Assembly (NCBI RefSeq): GCF_024758705.1
Contig: NZ_CP096971.1
Span: 1,426,001 to 1,490,000, forward strand
Source: Sphingomonas sp. SUN019
Lineage (GTDB): Bacteria; Pseudomonadota; Alphaproteobacteria; Sphingomonadales; Sphingomonadaceae
Length of the DNA stretch: 64,000 nt
Direction of reading: 5' to 3'
Under the pieces are notes generated by a model. It did no database searches. It saw only the letters and a list, made by a program, of their open reading frames with translations, and had not been told where the DNA came from. Below are positions 32,745 to 45,386 of the stretch, piece after piece. Every line of letters begins with the position of its first letter. The first letter of the stretch is position 1. Both the position numbers and the translations under genes were made by a program.

Positions 32745-34907
32745 ATGCGGATCGGTTCGGCGCTGCTGGCGGCGCTTCTCGCGGGGTGCAGCGTCAACTT
32801 CGTCGGCGACGATGCGCAAAAGGCGGGAAAGACCGGCGTGGCGAAGGTCGACGGCGCGCTGCTGACCACCGGCGGCGACGGCAGCGACTGGGCGATGACC
32901 GGGTATAATTACCAGGAACAACGCTTCTCCCCGCTGACCAAGGTCAACGCCGGGAACGTCAACCAGCTTGGCGTCGCCTGGTACGCCGACATGCCCGATG
33001 CGCGCGGGCAGGAGGCGACGCCGGTCGTGATCGACGGCAAGTTGTTCGTCACCGGCCCGTGGTCGAAGGTGTTCGCGTTCGACGCCGCGTCGGGTAAGAA
33101 GCTGTGGGAATACGACCCCGGCGTGTCGAAGGACAAGGGGGCGCAGGCGTGCTGCGACGTCGTCAACCGCGGCGTCGCGGCGTGGAAGGGGCGGCTGTAT
33201 GCCGGGACGATCGACGGCCGCCTGATCGCGCTGAACGCGGACAGCGGCAAGCCCGACTGGTCGGTGCAGACCACCGATAATGCCAAGCCCTACACGATCA
33301 CCGGCGCCCCGCGCGTGGTGAAGGACATGGTCATCATCGGCAACGGCGGCGCGGAATTCGGCGTGCGCGGCTACGTCACCGCGTATGACGCGGCGACGGG
33401 CAAGAAGAAATGGCGCTTCTACACCGTCCCCAACCCGACCGGCGCGAAGGACGGCGAAGCGTCCGACGCGGCGATGGCGAAGGTTTCGCCGACCTGGTCG
33501 AAGAACGGCCAGTGGAAGCAGTCGGGCGGCGGCGGGACCGTATGGGATTCGATCGTCTATGACGCCGAACTCGACCAATTGTACCTCGGCGTCGGCAACG
33601 GGAGCCCATGGAATCACGGGCTGCGCAGCGAGGGTCAGGGCGACAATCTGTTCCTGTCCTCGGTCGTCGCGCTGAAGCCGGAAACCGGAGCATATGTCTG
33701 GCATTATCAGGAGACGCCGGGCGAAACGTGGGATTTCACCGCGACGCAGCCGATCAATCTGGCGACGCTGACGATCGACGGGAAGCCGCGCAAAGTGCTG
33801 ATGCAGGCGCCGAAAAACGGCTTTTTCTACGTCGTCGACCGGACCAACGGAAAGCTGATCAACGCGGGGAAGTTCATCGACGTCGTGAACTGGGCCAGCG
33901 GCTACGATATTTCCAGCGGCCGCCCGATCGAACATCCCGAGGCGCGCTTCTACAAGACCGGCAAGCCGTTCGTGGCGATCCCCAGCGCGATCGCCGCGCA
34001 CAACTGGCAGCCGATGAGCTTCAACCCGAAGACCGGGCTGGCGTACATCCCCGCGCAACAGGTCGGCGCCGGATACCTCAACCCCTCCTCCGCGCTCGAT
34101 GCCGCCAAGCCGATCGGGTTCAACGTCGGGCAGGATCTGGGCAACGCGATGTATCCGCGCGACGCCGCGACCGTGAAGGCCGCGACCGCAGGCGCGACGG
34201 GATCGCTGGTGGCGTGGGATCCGGTCGCCAATAAACCGCGCTGGGTGGTGAAGCATCCGGTCGCGTGGAACGGCGGGACGATGACCACCGCGGGCAATCT
34301 GGTGTTTCAGGGCACCGCGCTGGGCGAGTTCCGCGCTTATGCCGCCGACACCGGGAAGCAGTTGTTCAGCTATCCAGTCGGGACCGGCGTGATGGCGGGC
34401 GCGGCGACGTATCTGGTGAACGGCGAGCAATATATCGCGATCCTCGCCGGGCGTGGCGGCGCGCTGCCGCTGTCGATCGGCTATGCGATCGGCGCAGCGC
34501 GCGACGTGCCGAACGTGCCGCGGCTGATCGTCTTCAAGCTGGCCGCGAAGGGCAAATTGCCCGCGACCACCCCGCAGGATTCATCCCCGGTCGCCCTACC
34601 CGCCTCGACCGGCACGTCTGCGCAGATCGGTGAAGGGCAATTGCTGTTCGGCCGCTATTGTCAGGTCTGCCACGGCGCGAGCGCGGGCGGCGGCGGCGTG
34701 CTGCCGAACCTGCAGCGCTCGGCGACGCTGGGGGACGCGGATGCGTGGAAATCAATCCTGATCGACGGCGCGCTGGCGAAGAACGGCATGGTCAGCTTCG
34801 CCAAGGTGATGACGCCCGAACAGGCGCAACTGGTGCGGCTGTACGTGATCGACGAGGCGAACTGGGCGCAGCAGAATCTGGGCGGCGGGCAAAGGGCACC
34901 GCGATGA
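32745..34907 (+). CDS. PQQ-dependent alcohol dehydrogenase (quinohemoprotein), lipoprotein
   Basis: 720 aa eight-bladed propeller dehydrogenase with a C-terminal cytochrome c domain (CQVCH at about residues 638-643). The N-terminus MRIGSALLAALLAGC is a lipoprotein signal, so it is anchored to a membrane and not free in the periplasm. PQQ features are the vicinal disulfide pair in AQACCDVVNRG and the catalytic segment GETWDFTATQP at about 326-336. A Thr, and not an Asp, two residues after the presumed catalytic Asp suggests calcium instead of a lanthanide; that is inference. Ribosome-binding site GGGGAGAGG. No PQQ synthesis or cytochrome genes are adjacent. Confidence 0.92.
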   Translation: MRIGSALLAALLAGCSVNFVGDDAQKAGKTGVAKVDGALLTTGGDGSDWAMTGYNYQEQRFSPLTKVNAGNVNQLGVAWYADMPDARGQEATPVVIDGKLFVTGPWSKVFAFDAASGKKLWEYDPGVSKDKGAQACCDVVNRGVAAWKGRLYAGTIDGRLIALNADSGKPDWSVQTTDNAKPYTITGAPRVVKDMVIIGNGGAEFGVRGYVTAYDAATGKKKWRFYTVPNPTGAKDGEASDAAMAKVSPTWSKNGQWKQSGGGGTVWDSIVYDAELDQLYLGVGNGSPWNHGLRSEGQGDNLFLSSVVALKPETGAYVWHYQETPGETWDFTATQPINLATLTIDGKPRKVLMQAPKNGFFYVVDRTNGKLINAGKFIDVVNWASGYDISSGRPIEHPEARFYKTGKPFVAIPSAIAAHNWQPMSFNPKTGLAYIPAQQVGAGYLNPSSALDAAKPIGFNVGQDLGNAMYPRDAATVKAATAGATGSLVAWDPVANKPRWVVKHPVAWNGGTMTTAGNLVFQGTALGEFRAYAADTGKQLFSYPVGTGVMAGAATYLVNGEQYIAILAGRGGALPLSIGYAIGAARDVPNVPRLIVFKLAAKGKLPATTPQDSSPVALPASTGTSAQIGEGQLLFGRYCQVCHGASAGGGGVLPNLQRSATLGDADAWKSILIDGALAKNGMVSFAKVMTPEQAQLVRLYVIDEANWAQQNLGGGQRAPR

Positions 34908-35131
34908 AGCGTAGCGCCGCAGCGCGTCCAAAAACGCCTCGGGCGTCACTCCTGCCTGCCTCACGATGCCGCCAAGCGTGCCACGCTTCACCTCGCGGTG
35001 CAGTGGCACACGCAGCCAGCGCCACCGTGACGCAGCACAACTTGGCTGCCGCGCTGCCGCACTTTTACAAAGCCTAGCCGTTCCAGCGCCCGTACGATTT
35101 CCGAGCCCGACAGAACCGGATAGTCATGCAT
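34908..35131 (-). pseudogene. hicA toxin remnant (frameshifted)
   Basis: From ATG 35131 the frame reads MHDYPVLSGSEIVRALERLG and FVKVRQRGSQVVLRHGGAGC, a HicA double-stranded RNA-binding-like domain, then stops at 34988. The family continuation PLHREVKRGTLGGIVRQAGV, TPEAFLDALRR is found in another frame from about 35009, so a 1-nt indel lies near 35009. The catalytic His of the GSH motif is Gln (GSQ). The second frame has also lost its stop and runs antisense into the dehydrogenase 3' end. The left boundary given is approximate. Partner of the broken hicB at 35124. Confidence 0.8.
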
Positions 35132-35327
35132 CTATGCCGATCGAGAAACCGGTCACCACGGGTGGCCCGACGATCTCGATCAGAAGTTTCTCCAGATACA
35201 GCACCACTGCTTCGAGCAGGTTAGCAACCGCCTCTTCGATCGTTTCTCCTTCGCTGACACAGCCGGTTTGGGGTTTAGTGCGGTGAACCCCCTTCTACCG
35301 CCGGATTGAGTCCGCTGTGACCTGCAT
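35124..35327 (-). pseudogene. hicB antitoxin remnant (in-frame stop)
   Basis: 68 codons from ATG 35327 with a TAG at codon 11. After it the frame reads KPQTGCVSEGETIEEAVANL and LEAVVLYLEKLLIEI, the characteristic HicB N-terminal partial RNase-H-like fold, ending GPPVVTGFSIGIDA. The stop overlaps the hicA remnant start by 8 bp (hicB-hicA order). With the hicA damage this is a dead type II toxin-antitoxin locus. The interval 35328-35468 has nothing I can identify. Confidence 0.75.
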
Positions 35328-35468
35328 AGAAATCACCCTTCTAGTCTAAAGCATATGCTTGCTCGGCCAGCGCTCTTCTGAGCCAACCCGAGGAAAGAGG
35401 ATGTCCCGCCCAAGCGAACCGCGGTGCTCCCTCTCGCCGGGTGCGCGACGCTCCATATTGGCGCCGTG

Positions 35469-36654
<1,186 letters not shown>

Positions 36655-36699
36655 TTTTACGCCCTTCACTCAATACATACAGCTAGGGAACTAAATAAC

Positions 36700-38112
36700 A
36701 TGGCGAATACGGCCGCATCCGTCCTGAAGAAGATCAAGGACGAGGAGATCGAGTGGATCGACCTGCGCTTCACCGATCCCAAGGGCAAGTGGCAGCATCT
36801 GACGATGGTCGCCGGGCTGATGGGCGAGGACGAATTCACCGACGGACTGATGTTCGACGGTTCCTCGATCGAGGGCTGGAAGGCGATCAACGAATCCGAC
36901 ATGGTGCTGAAGCCCGATCTGGACGCGGTCTACACCGATCCGTTTTCGGCGACCCCGATGCTGATCGTGATCTGCGACATCGTCGAACCCTCGACCGGCG
37001 AACTCTACGCGCGCGATCCGCGGTCGACCGCGAAGCGCGCCGAGGCCTATCTGAAGACCACCGGCGTCGGCGACACGGTGTATGTCGGGCCGGAAGCCGA
37101 ATTCTTCATGTTCGACGACGTCCGGTTCGAAAACAGCTATTCGACCAGTTACTACAAGATCGACGACATCGAGCTGCCGGGCAATTCGGGCCGCGAATAT
37201 GAGGGTGGAAACCTCGCCCACCGCCCGCGTGCGAAGGGTGGTTACTTCCCGGTCGCCCCGGTCGACAGCGCGGTCGACATCCGCGGCGAGATGGTCTCGA
37301 CCATGATCGAGATGGGCCTTCCGTGCGACAAGCATCACCATGAGGTCGCCGCCGCGCAGCATGAGTTGGGCCTGACCTTCGGCACGCTGACCACCACCGC
37401 CGACCGGATGCAGATCTACAAATACGTCGTGCATCAGGTCGCGCACGCCTACGGCAAGACCGCGACGTTCATGCCGAAGCCGATCAAGGAGGACAACGGT
37501 TCGGGGATGCACACGCATTTCTCGATCTGGAACGGCAAGACGCCATTGTTCGCGGGCAACGGTTACGCGGGCCTGTCCGACATGTGCCTGTATTTCATCG
37601 GCGGCATTATCAAGCACGCGAAGGCGGTCAACGCCTTCACCAACCCGTCGACCAACAGCTACAAGCGGCTCGTCCCCGGTTACGAAGCGCCGGTGCTGCT
37701 CGCCTATTCGGCGCGCAACCGTTCCGCCTCGTGCCGCATCCCCTACGGCACCGGCCCGAAGGCGAAGCGCGTCGAGGTGCGTTTCCCCGATGCGCTGGCG
37801 AATCCGTATCTCGCCTACGCCGCGCTGATGATGGCGGGGATGGATGGCATCCTCAACAAGCTCCACCCCGGCGAAGCGATGGACAAGAATTTGTACGACC
37901 TGCCCCCCGCCGAACTGGCCGAAGTGCCGACCGTATCGGGTTCGCTGCGTGAGGCGTTGGACTGCCTGGAGGCGGATCACGACTTCCTGTTGAAGGGTGA
38001 CGTGTTCTCCTCCGACCAGATCGCGGCCTATGTCGAGATCAAGCGGGCGGAGGTCGCTCGGTGGGAGATGACGCCTAGCCCGGTTGAGTATGATATGTAC
38101 TACAGCGGCTGA
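36700..38112 (+). CDS. glnA: Glutamine synthetase, type I
   Basis: 470 aa dodecameric enzyme making glutamine from glutamate, ammonia and ATP. Active-site segments are FDGSSIEGW near residue 50, the metal and glutamate site [24 protein letters not shown] and the R-rich [10 protein letters not shown]. Adenylylation Tyr lies in [11 protein letters not shown] near residue 397, so activity should be tuned by GlnE. Family length. Ribosome-binding site is weak (GGGAAC). The intrinsic terminator at 38229 follows. Confidence 0.98.
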   Translation: MANTAASVLKKIKDEEIEWIDLRFTDPKGKWQHLTMVAGLMGEDEFTDGLMFDGSSIEGWKAINESDMVLKPDLDAVYTDPFSATPMLIVICDIVEPSTGELYARDPRSTAKRAEAYLKTTGVGDTVYVGPEAEFFMFDDVRFENSYSTSYYKIDDIELPGNSGREYEGGNLAHRPRAKGGYFPVAPVDSAVDIRGEMVSTMIEMGLPCDKHHHEVAAAQHELGLTFGTLTTTADRMQIYKYVVHQVAHAYGKTATFMPKPIKEDNGSGMHTHFSIWNGKTPLFAGNGYAGLSDMCLYFIGGIIKHAKAVNAFTNPSTNSYKRLVPGYEAPVLLAYSARNRSASCRIPYGTGPKAKRVEVRFPDALANPYLAYAALMMAGMDGILNKLHPGEAMDKNLYDLPPAELAEVPTVSGSLREALDCLEADHDFLLKGDVFSSDQIAAYVEIKRAEVARWEMTPSPVEYDMYYSG

Positions 38113-38136
38113 GGCGCGGCCACGCCCGCGCCACTG

Positions 38137-38215
38137 CCGCCGACGAAGTCCGGCGGCACAGCCGCTGTCGGCCGGCGGGGCTAAAGCCCCGACCGACGCG
38201 GCTTTGCCGCGGCGT
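38137..38215. repeat. Cluster of short hairpins after glnA
   Basis: Several small palindromes in a row, among them GGGGC-TAAA-GCCCC (38177-38190) and GCGGC-TTT-GCCGC (38200-38212), plus a longer GCCGCCGGA-type pairing (CCGCCGACGAAGTCCGGCGG). None has a T-tract. They precede the glnA terminator and resemble decayed palindromic repeat. Confidence 0.4.
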
Positions 38216-38228
38216 TGACCAGAACAAG

Positions 38229-38263
38229 CGGGCGTCGGGACCACCGGCGCCCGTTTTACTTTT
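38229..38263 (+). terminator. Intrinsic terminator of glnBA
   Basis: CGGGCGTCGG (38229-38238) pairs with CCGGCGCCCG (38244-38253) with one G-T pair and a 5-nt loop, followed by TTTTACTTTT. It lies 116 bp after the glnA stop and 25 bp before the next gene. Confidence 0.82.
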
Positions 38264-38288
38264 CCCGTTCCCGCGCTAGCCTCCCCCA

Positions 38289-39587
38289 ATGCGCCTCCTC
38301 TCCCTCGCCGCCCTCATTCTCGCCACCCCCGCCGTCGCGAAACTCACCCCACCCGAATCCCGCATGCAGTCGACCGTCACCGCCGAAGCCCCCCGCCACG
38401 AAGCCCTCCTCGAGAAACTCGTCACCCAGAACAGCGGTTCGCTGAACATCGCGGGCGTCACGAAGGTCGGCGACATGATGCGCGCCGAGCTCGAACCGCT
38501 CGGCTTCACGGTCGAATGGATCGACATGAAGGCGACCGGCCGCGCGGGGCATATCGTCGCGACGCATGAAGGGAACGGGCGCGGCAAACGCGTGCTGCTG
38601 ATCGGCCACCTCGACACCGTGTTCGAGCCCGACAGCCCGTTCACCGGCTTCAAGCGCGAGGGCACGCGCGCCATCGGCCCCGGCGTGGGGGACGACAAGG
38701 GCGGGCTAGTGGTGATCGTCGCCACCCTGCGCGCCATGCAAGCGGCTGGGACGCTCAAGGCCGCCGACATCAAGGTCATGCTGACCGGCGACGAGGAGAA
38801 GACCGGCACGCCGCAGGATGTGGCGCGGCGCGATCTGGTCGCGGCGGGCAAATGGGCCGACGTCGCGCTGGAATATGAGAATGTCGCGACCGAAGGCGGC
38901 AAGGATTTCGGCACGACCGCACGGCGCAGTTCCAACAGCTGGGAGATCGTCGCGAGCGGCAAGACCGGCCATTCGAGCGGCATCTTCGGCGAGACGCTTG
39001 GTTACGGCGCAATCTACGAACTCGCCCGCATCATCGACGATTTCCGCCGCGAGTTGCCCGAGCCGAATCTGACCTACAATGTCGGGGTGATCGCGGGCGG
39101 CACACCGGCGGCGCTGGACGAGGCGGGCGTCAATGCGACTGTGACCGGCAAGACCAACATCGTCGCGGCGCGGGCGGTGGCGCGCGGCGACCTGCGCGGG
39201 CTTACACCGGAGCAGGATGCGGGCGCGAAGGCGAAGATGGCGGCGATCGTCGCGAAGCATCTGCCCAGCACCGATGCCAGACTCGCGTTCTTCGACGGTT
39301 ATCCCTCGATGCCGCCGACCGCCGCGAACCGCGCGTTGCTCGCCAAGCTGAACGTCGCGAACCGCGATCTCGGGCTGCCTGAAATGAGCGAATACGATCC
39401 GGCGAAGCGCGGGGCTGCGGATTCCAGCTTCGTCGCGGCCGACGCCGATACGATGGGCGGGATGGGGGCGAGCGGCGGGGGTGCGCATGCGGAGGGCGAG
39501 TGGGTCGACCTGACCAGCCTGCCGCGGCAGGCGTTGCGCAGCGCGGTGCTGATCAGCCGCCTGTCCAAGGAACTGCGCCCGCGCTGA
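38289..39587 (+). CDS. Secreted M20 family metallopeptidase (CPG2-like)
   Basis: 432 aa. The N-terminus MRLLSLAALILATPAVAKL is a Sec signal peptide. The di-zinc site is complete: His in LLIGHLDTVFEPD, Asp in GPGVGDDKGGLVV, Glu pair in TGDEEKTGTPQ, Glu or Asp in ALEYENVAT, and the late His in GGGAHAEGEWVDL. This pattern is closest to glutamate carboxypeptidase (CPG2) and related exported aminoacyl hydrolases. The substrate is not known. It stands 25 bp after the glnA terminator on the same strand and probably has its own promoter. Confidence 0.92.
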   Translation: MRLLSLAALILATPAVAKLTPPESRMQSTVTAEAPRHEALLEKLVTQNSGSLNIAGVTKVGDMMRAELEPLGFTVEWIDMKATGRAGHIVATHEGNGRGKRVLLIGHLDTVFEPDSPFTGFKREGTRAIGPGVGDDKGGLVVIVATLRAMQAAGTLKAADIKVMLTGDEEKTGTPQDVARRDLVAAGKWADVALEYENVATEGGKDFGTTARRSSNSWEIVASGKTGHSSGIFGETLGYGAIYELARIIDDFRRELPEPNLTYNVGVIAGGTPAALDEAGVNATVTGKTNIVAARAVARGDLRGLTPEQDAGAKAKMAAIVAKHLPSTDARLAFFDGYPSMPPTAANRALLAKLNVANRDLGLPEMSEYDPAKRGAADSSFVAADADTMGGMGASGGGAHAEGEWVDLTSLPRQALRSAVLISRLSKELRPR

Positions 39588-39624
39588 CGCGTCTCTCGGG
39601 GGCATTCCAGCCCGGAGAGAAATA

Positions 39625-40233
39625 ATGCCGATCAAGGCGATCGCAATCAATTGCACGCTCAAGGCCAAGGGCGAATCATCGACCGACGCGATGATCGCCG
39701 TGCTGGAAAAGGCCTTCGCCAAGGTCGGCGTCGAGGTCACCGAAACGATCCGCATTGCCGAACACGATGTAAAGCCCGGCGTCACCAGCGACGAAGGCGA
39801 CGGCGACGCGTGGCCCGCGATCCGCAAGAAAATCCTCGCCCACGACATATTGATCTTCGGCGGCCCGATCTGGATGGGGCAACTCGGCAGCATCGGCAAA
39901 CGCGTGCTGGAACGGATGGACGCGTTCCTCGACGAAACCGACGACGAAGGCCGGATGCCGAGCTACGGCAAGGTCGCGGTCGCCGCGATCGTCGGCAACG
40001 AGGACGGCGCGCACTGGTCCTCGGCGCAGATATTTCAGTCACTTAACGACACGGGTTGGACGATCCCGCCGGTCGCCGCGTGTTACTGGGTCGGTGAGGC
40101 GATGGGGTCGGTCGATTTCAAGGATTTGGAGAAGACGCCAGAGAAAGTGACGAAGACCGCGAGCATGGTCGCGACGAACGCGGCGCATCTGGCGAAATTG
40201 CTCAAGGCGGAGCCGTTGCCGGGCGCGGGGTGA
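39625..40233 (+). CDS. NAD(P)H-dependent FMN reductase / flavodoxin family
   Basis: 202 aa flavodoxin-fold protein. The N-terminal strand and loop IAINCTLKAKGESSTD bind the FMN phosphate, and the FMN isoalloxazine loop is ILIFGGPIWMGQLGSIGKRV. It ends ANAAHLAKLLKA. These proteins reduce flavins or quinones with NAD(P)H. The partner is unknown. It starts 37 bp after the peptidase stop with GGAGAGAAATA as the ribosome-binding site, so it may be co-transcribed. Confidence 0.85.
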   Translation: MPIKAIAINCTLKAKGESSTDAMIAVLEKAFAKVGVEVTETIRIAEHDVKPGVTSDEGDGDAWPAIRKKILAHDILIFGGPIWMGQLGSIGKRVLERMDAFLDETDDEGRMPSYGKVAVAAIVGNEDGAHWSSAQIFQSLNDTGWTIPPVAACYWVGEAMGSVDFKDLEKTPEKVTKTASMVATNAAHLAKLLKAEPLPGAG

Positions 40234-40294
40234 GGTTTGGCGATCACAAGCGGAAATGGTCTTGGAGGGGGATGGTAACGACACGCAAAATTGC

Positions 40295-40441
40295 GGAAGG
40301 TTAGGCTAAGGTTAGTCCTAGAACGCATTGCGCACTCGCATCGAGCGCGATTACGGCTTGCGACGATCCAGCGATGAGAAACAGCGAGCGACCTTTAGCA
40401 GATCGGCATCGTGTAGGAAAACGTGATCACGGCTTCCGCCC
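40295..40441. repeat. Degenerate intergenic repeat, type 3, copy C (inverted)
   Basis: Its left end (40295-40325) is the reverse complement of 23419-23449 with two changes and its right end (40406-40441) the reverse complement of 21872-21907 with two changes. The 80 bp between them are not conserved. It fills most of the gap between the FMN reductase and the homocysteine methyltransferase genes; otherwise nothing is seen in 40234-40577. Confidence 0.65.
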
Positions 40442-40577
40442 TTGGTAACAATGTTCCGGGCGCATGTTTGCTTCAGCAGCGCGTACCTTCGTGAACTTCC
40501 CCGGCCCCGACTGCTCGCGTATCTTGAATGTCCGCCATTACCTTTCGAGTCGCCATGCCGCCGAGGGTCCGGACCAT

Positions 40578-41531
40578 ATGATGAGCAATGCAGGACTTCC
40601 CCAACTCTATCACCCGTTCCTGACCGATGCGGGTCTTGAGACGGACATATTGTTCAACAGGGGCATCGACCTGCCGCATTTCGCGTCGGTGGTGTTGCTC
40701 AGGACCGAGGATGGTCGGCGGGCGCTGGAGGATTATTTTACCGGATTCCTGAAGCTGGCCGAGCGGATGCTTATCGGGGTGATCCTCGAAAGTGCGACCT
40801 GGCGGGCCAGCCCCGATTGGGCCGGGCCGCTTGGCCTTACCGACCCTGAACTCGACCGGCTAAATCATGAAGCCGTGCAGATGCTCGTCCGGCTGCGCGA
40901 TACCTGGCGCTCGGCGGTGCCGCACATCGTGGTGAGCGGCTGCATCGGACCGCGCGGTGACGGATACGATCCTGGCCGGATCATGCGTGTCGACGAGGCT
41001 GAGCTTTATCATCGGCATCAGGCAGGCGTACTGGTCGCCGCGGGTGCGAATATGCTGTCAGGTATCACGATGACCAACGTGCCCGAAGCGATCGGTCTTA
41101 CCCGCGCGGCACAGGAATTGGGATCGCCGGTCGCGATCAGTTTCACGGTCGAAACCGATGGCGCGCTGCCCACCGGCGACAGGTTGGCCGATGCGGTGAA
41201 GGCCGTCGATGACGCGACTGCGGCCTATCCCGCTTATTACATGATCAATTGCGCGCATCCGACGCATTTCGCATCGGTGCTGGAGCCCGACATGGCATGG
41301 ACGGCCCGCATCCGCGGCGTGCGCGCCAATGCGTCGCGGTGCAGCCATGCCGAACTCGATGCGATGACCGAACTCGATATCGGCGACCCCGCGGAACTGG
41401 CGGCGCAATATGGCGACCTCTGCCGCCGCGTTCCGACGATCACGATATTGGGCGGCTGCTGTGGGACCGACCTGCGCCACGTCACCGCGATCGCCGAAGC
41501 CTGCCTTGGCCCCGCCGTGACAAATGAGTGA
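40578..41531 (+). CDS. Homocysteine S-methyltransferase family protein
   Basis: 317 aa, a single zinc-binding TIM barrel of the MmuM/MetH-N type that methylates homocysteine, usually from S-methylmethionine or another methyl donor. Zinc-site cysteines are Cys225 (MINCAHPTHF), Cys294 and Cys295 (LGGCCGTDLRHV). It also has LTDAGLETDILFNRG at the N-terminus. I start at ATG 40578, after GAGGG; the frame is open 38 codons upstream into repeat-like sequence. It is convergent with the metH genes, so it belongs near but not in the methionine operon. Confidence 0.88.
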   Translation: MMSNAGLPQLYHPFLTDAGLETDILFNRGIDLPHFASVVLLRTEDGRRALEDYFTGFLKLAERMLIGVILESATWRASPDWAGPLGLTDPELDRLNHEAVQMLVRLRDTWRSAVPHIVVSGCIGPRGDGYDPGRIMRVDEAELYHRHQAGVLVAAGANMLSGITMTNVPEAIGLTRAAQELGSPVAISFTVETDGALPTGDRLADAVKAVDDATAAYPAYYMINCAHPTHFASVLEPDMAWTARIRGVRANASRCSHAELDAMTELDIGDPAELAAQYGDLCRRVPTITILGGCCGTDLRHVTAIAEACLGPAVTNE

Positions 41532-41543
41532 AGCGATCAGGCG

Positions 41544-44195
<2,652 letters not shown>

Positions 44196-44207
44196 TGGCA
44201 CTTTCTT

Positions 44208-44325
44208 CTCCCTCTCCCCTTCTGGGGAGAGGGTCGGGGAGAGGGGCAGTCCGTATCGCTGGTGACAGGCCCCTCTCCCGCCTTCGCTTCGCTCGGCACC
44301 CTCTCCCCGGAGGGGGAGAGGGAGA
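44208..44325. repeat. Palindromic element between the two metH genes
   Basis: Arms CTCCCTCTCCCCTTCTGGGG (44208 on) and CCGGAGGGGGAGAGGGAG (right end) with inner arms GGGGAGAGGGGC and GCCCCTCTCCC flanking the centre. It occupies nearly all of the 134 bp between the stop of the upstream metH gene and the ATG of the downstream one. Confidence 0.85.
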
Positions 44326-44329
44326 AGGA

Positions 44330-45376
44330 TCACGCCGCCATCGTGAACGGTTCCAGCCCGGCCAACCGCGTGCGCACCGCGGGCGTCACCACCTGCCGTG
44401 GCGCCACGCCCTTCACCCGCGCCGCCATCGCCGCGATATGCGCGGGCGTTGACCCGCAGCAGCCGCCGAGCACGTTGACCTGATGCGCATCGGCCCATTC
44501 GCCGACCAGCCCCGCGGTCGTATCCGGCATCTCGTCATATTCACCTAGCTCGTTGGGCAGACCGGCATTGGGATAGATCATGATGAGCGTGTCGCAGATA
44601 TCGCTCAGCACCTTCACGTGCGGACGGAGCTGTTCCGCGCCGAACGAACAGTTCAGCCCGATCGTCACCGGCTTCGCGTGCCGCACCGCATGCCAGAACG
44701 CCTCCACCGTGTGGCCAGACAAATTGCGCCCCGACAGATCGGTCAGCGTCATCGACAGCATGATCGGCAGGTCGCGGCCCAGGTCGTTCGCCGCCTCGAT
44801 CGCGGCCATCACGCCCGCCTTCGCGTTCAGCGTGTCGAACACCGTCTCGATCAGGATGAAGTCCACCCCGCCCGCGACCAACGCGTCAGTCTGCTGGCGG
44901 TACACGTCCTTCAAATAGTCGAACGTGATCTCGCGAAAACCCGGATCGTTGACGTCGGGTGACAGCGACAACGTCTTGTTGGTCGGCCCGATCGCCCCTG
45001 CGACGAAGCGCGGACGGCCGTCCTTCGCCGCATATTCATCCGCCAAGCGTCGGGCGATCTGCGCGGAGGCGATGTTGATGTCCGCGACCAGGGCTTCCGC
45101 CCCGTAATCGGCCTGGCTGATGACGTTGGCGCTGAACGTGTTGGTCGACACGATGTCCGACCCCGCCTCCAGATACGCGCGCGTGATCGCCTCGGGCACC
45201 TCGGGCCTGGTCAGCGCTAGGATGTCGTTGTTACCCTTCTGATCGTGGCTGAGGCCCAGATCGCCGGCATAGTCGGCCTCGGCCAGCTTCCAGTTCTGAA
45301 TCTCGGTCCCGAACGCGCCATCGGTGATCAGGATGCGCTTCGTGGCTTCGGCGTTCAGTCGTTCGCGTGCTGTCAT
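44330..45376 (-). CDS. Methionine synthase, homocysteine-binding part
   Basis: 348 aa zinc TIM barrel that binds and activates homocysteine. N-terminus [18 protein letters not shown] with the GTxIQ motif, Cys in [15 protein letters not shown], and the C-terminal zinc pair [15 protein letters not shown]. It corresponds to residues 1-350 of E. coli MetH; the split into two genes is normal in sphingomonads and rhizobia-type alphaproteobacteria. It follows metF by 10 bp and precedes the metH gene for the folate/B12 modules. Confidence 0.94.
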   Translation of the reverse strand: MTARERLNAEATKRILITDGAFGTEIQNWKLAEADYAGDLGLSHDQKGNNDILALTRPEVPEAITRAYLEAGSDIVSTNTFSANVISQADYGAEALVADINIASAQIARRLADEYAAKDGRPRFVAGAIGPTNKTLSLSPDVNDPGFREITFDYLKDVYRQQTDALVAGGVDFILIETVFDTLNAKAGVMAAIEAANDLGRDLPIMLSMTLTDLSGRNLSGHTVEAFWHAVRHAKPVTIGLNCSFGAEQLRPHVKVLSDICDTLIMIYPNAGLPNELGEYDEMPDTTAGLVGEWADAHQVNVLGGCCGSTPAHIAAMAARVKGVAPRQVVTPAVRTRLAGLEPFTMAA

Positions 45377-45386
45377 CTGATGATCC

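Noticed and set aside
44196-44498. N-terminal extension of the downstream metH frame
   Set aside because: It is read-through of the palindromic element and of an antisense-like frame of the other metH gene; [15 protein letters not shown] at 44195 is the family start.
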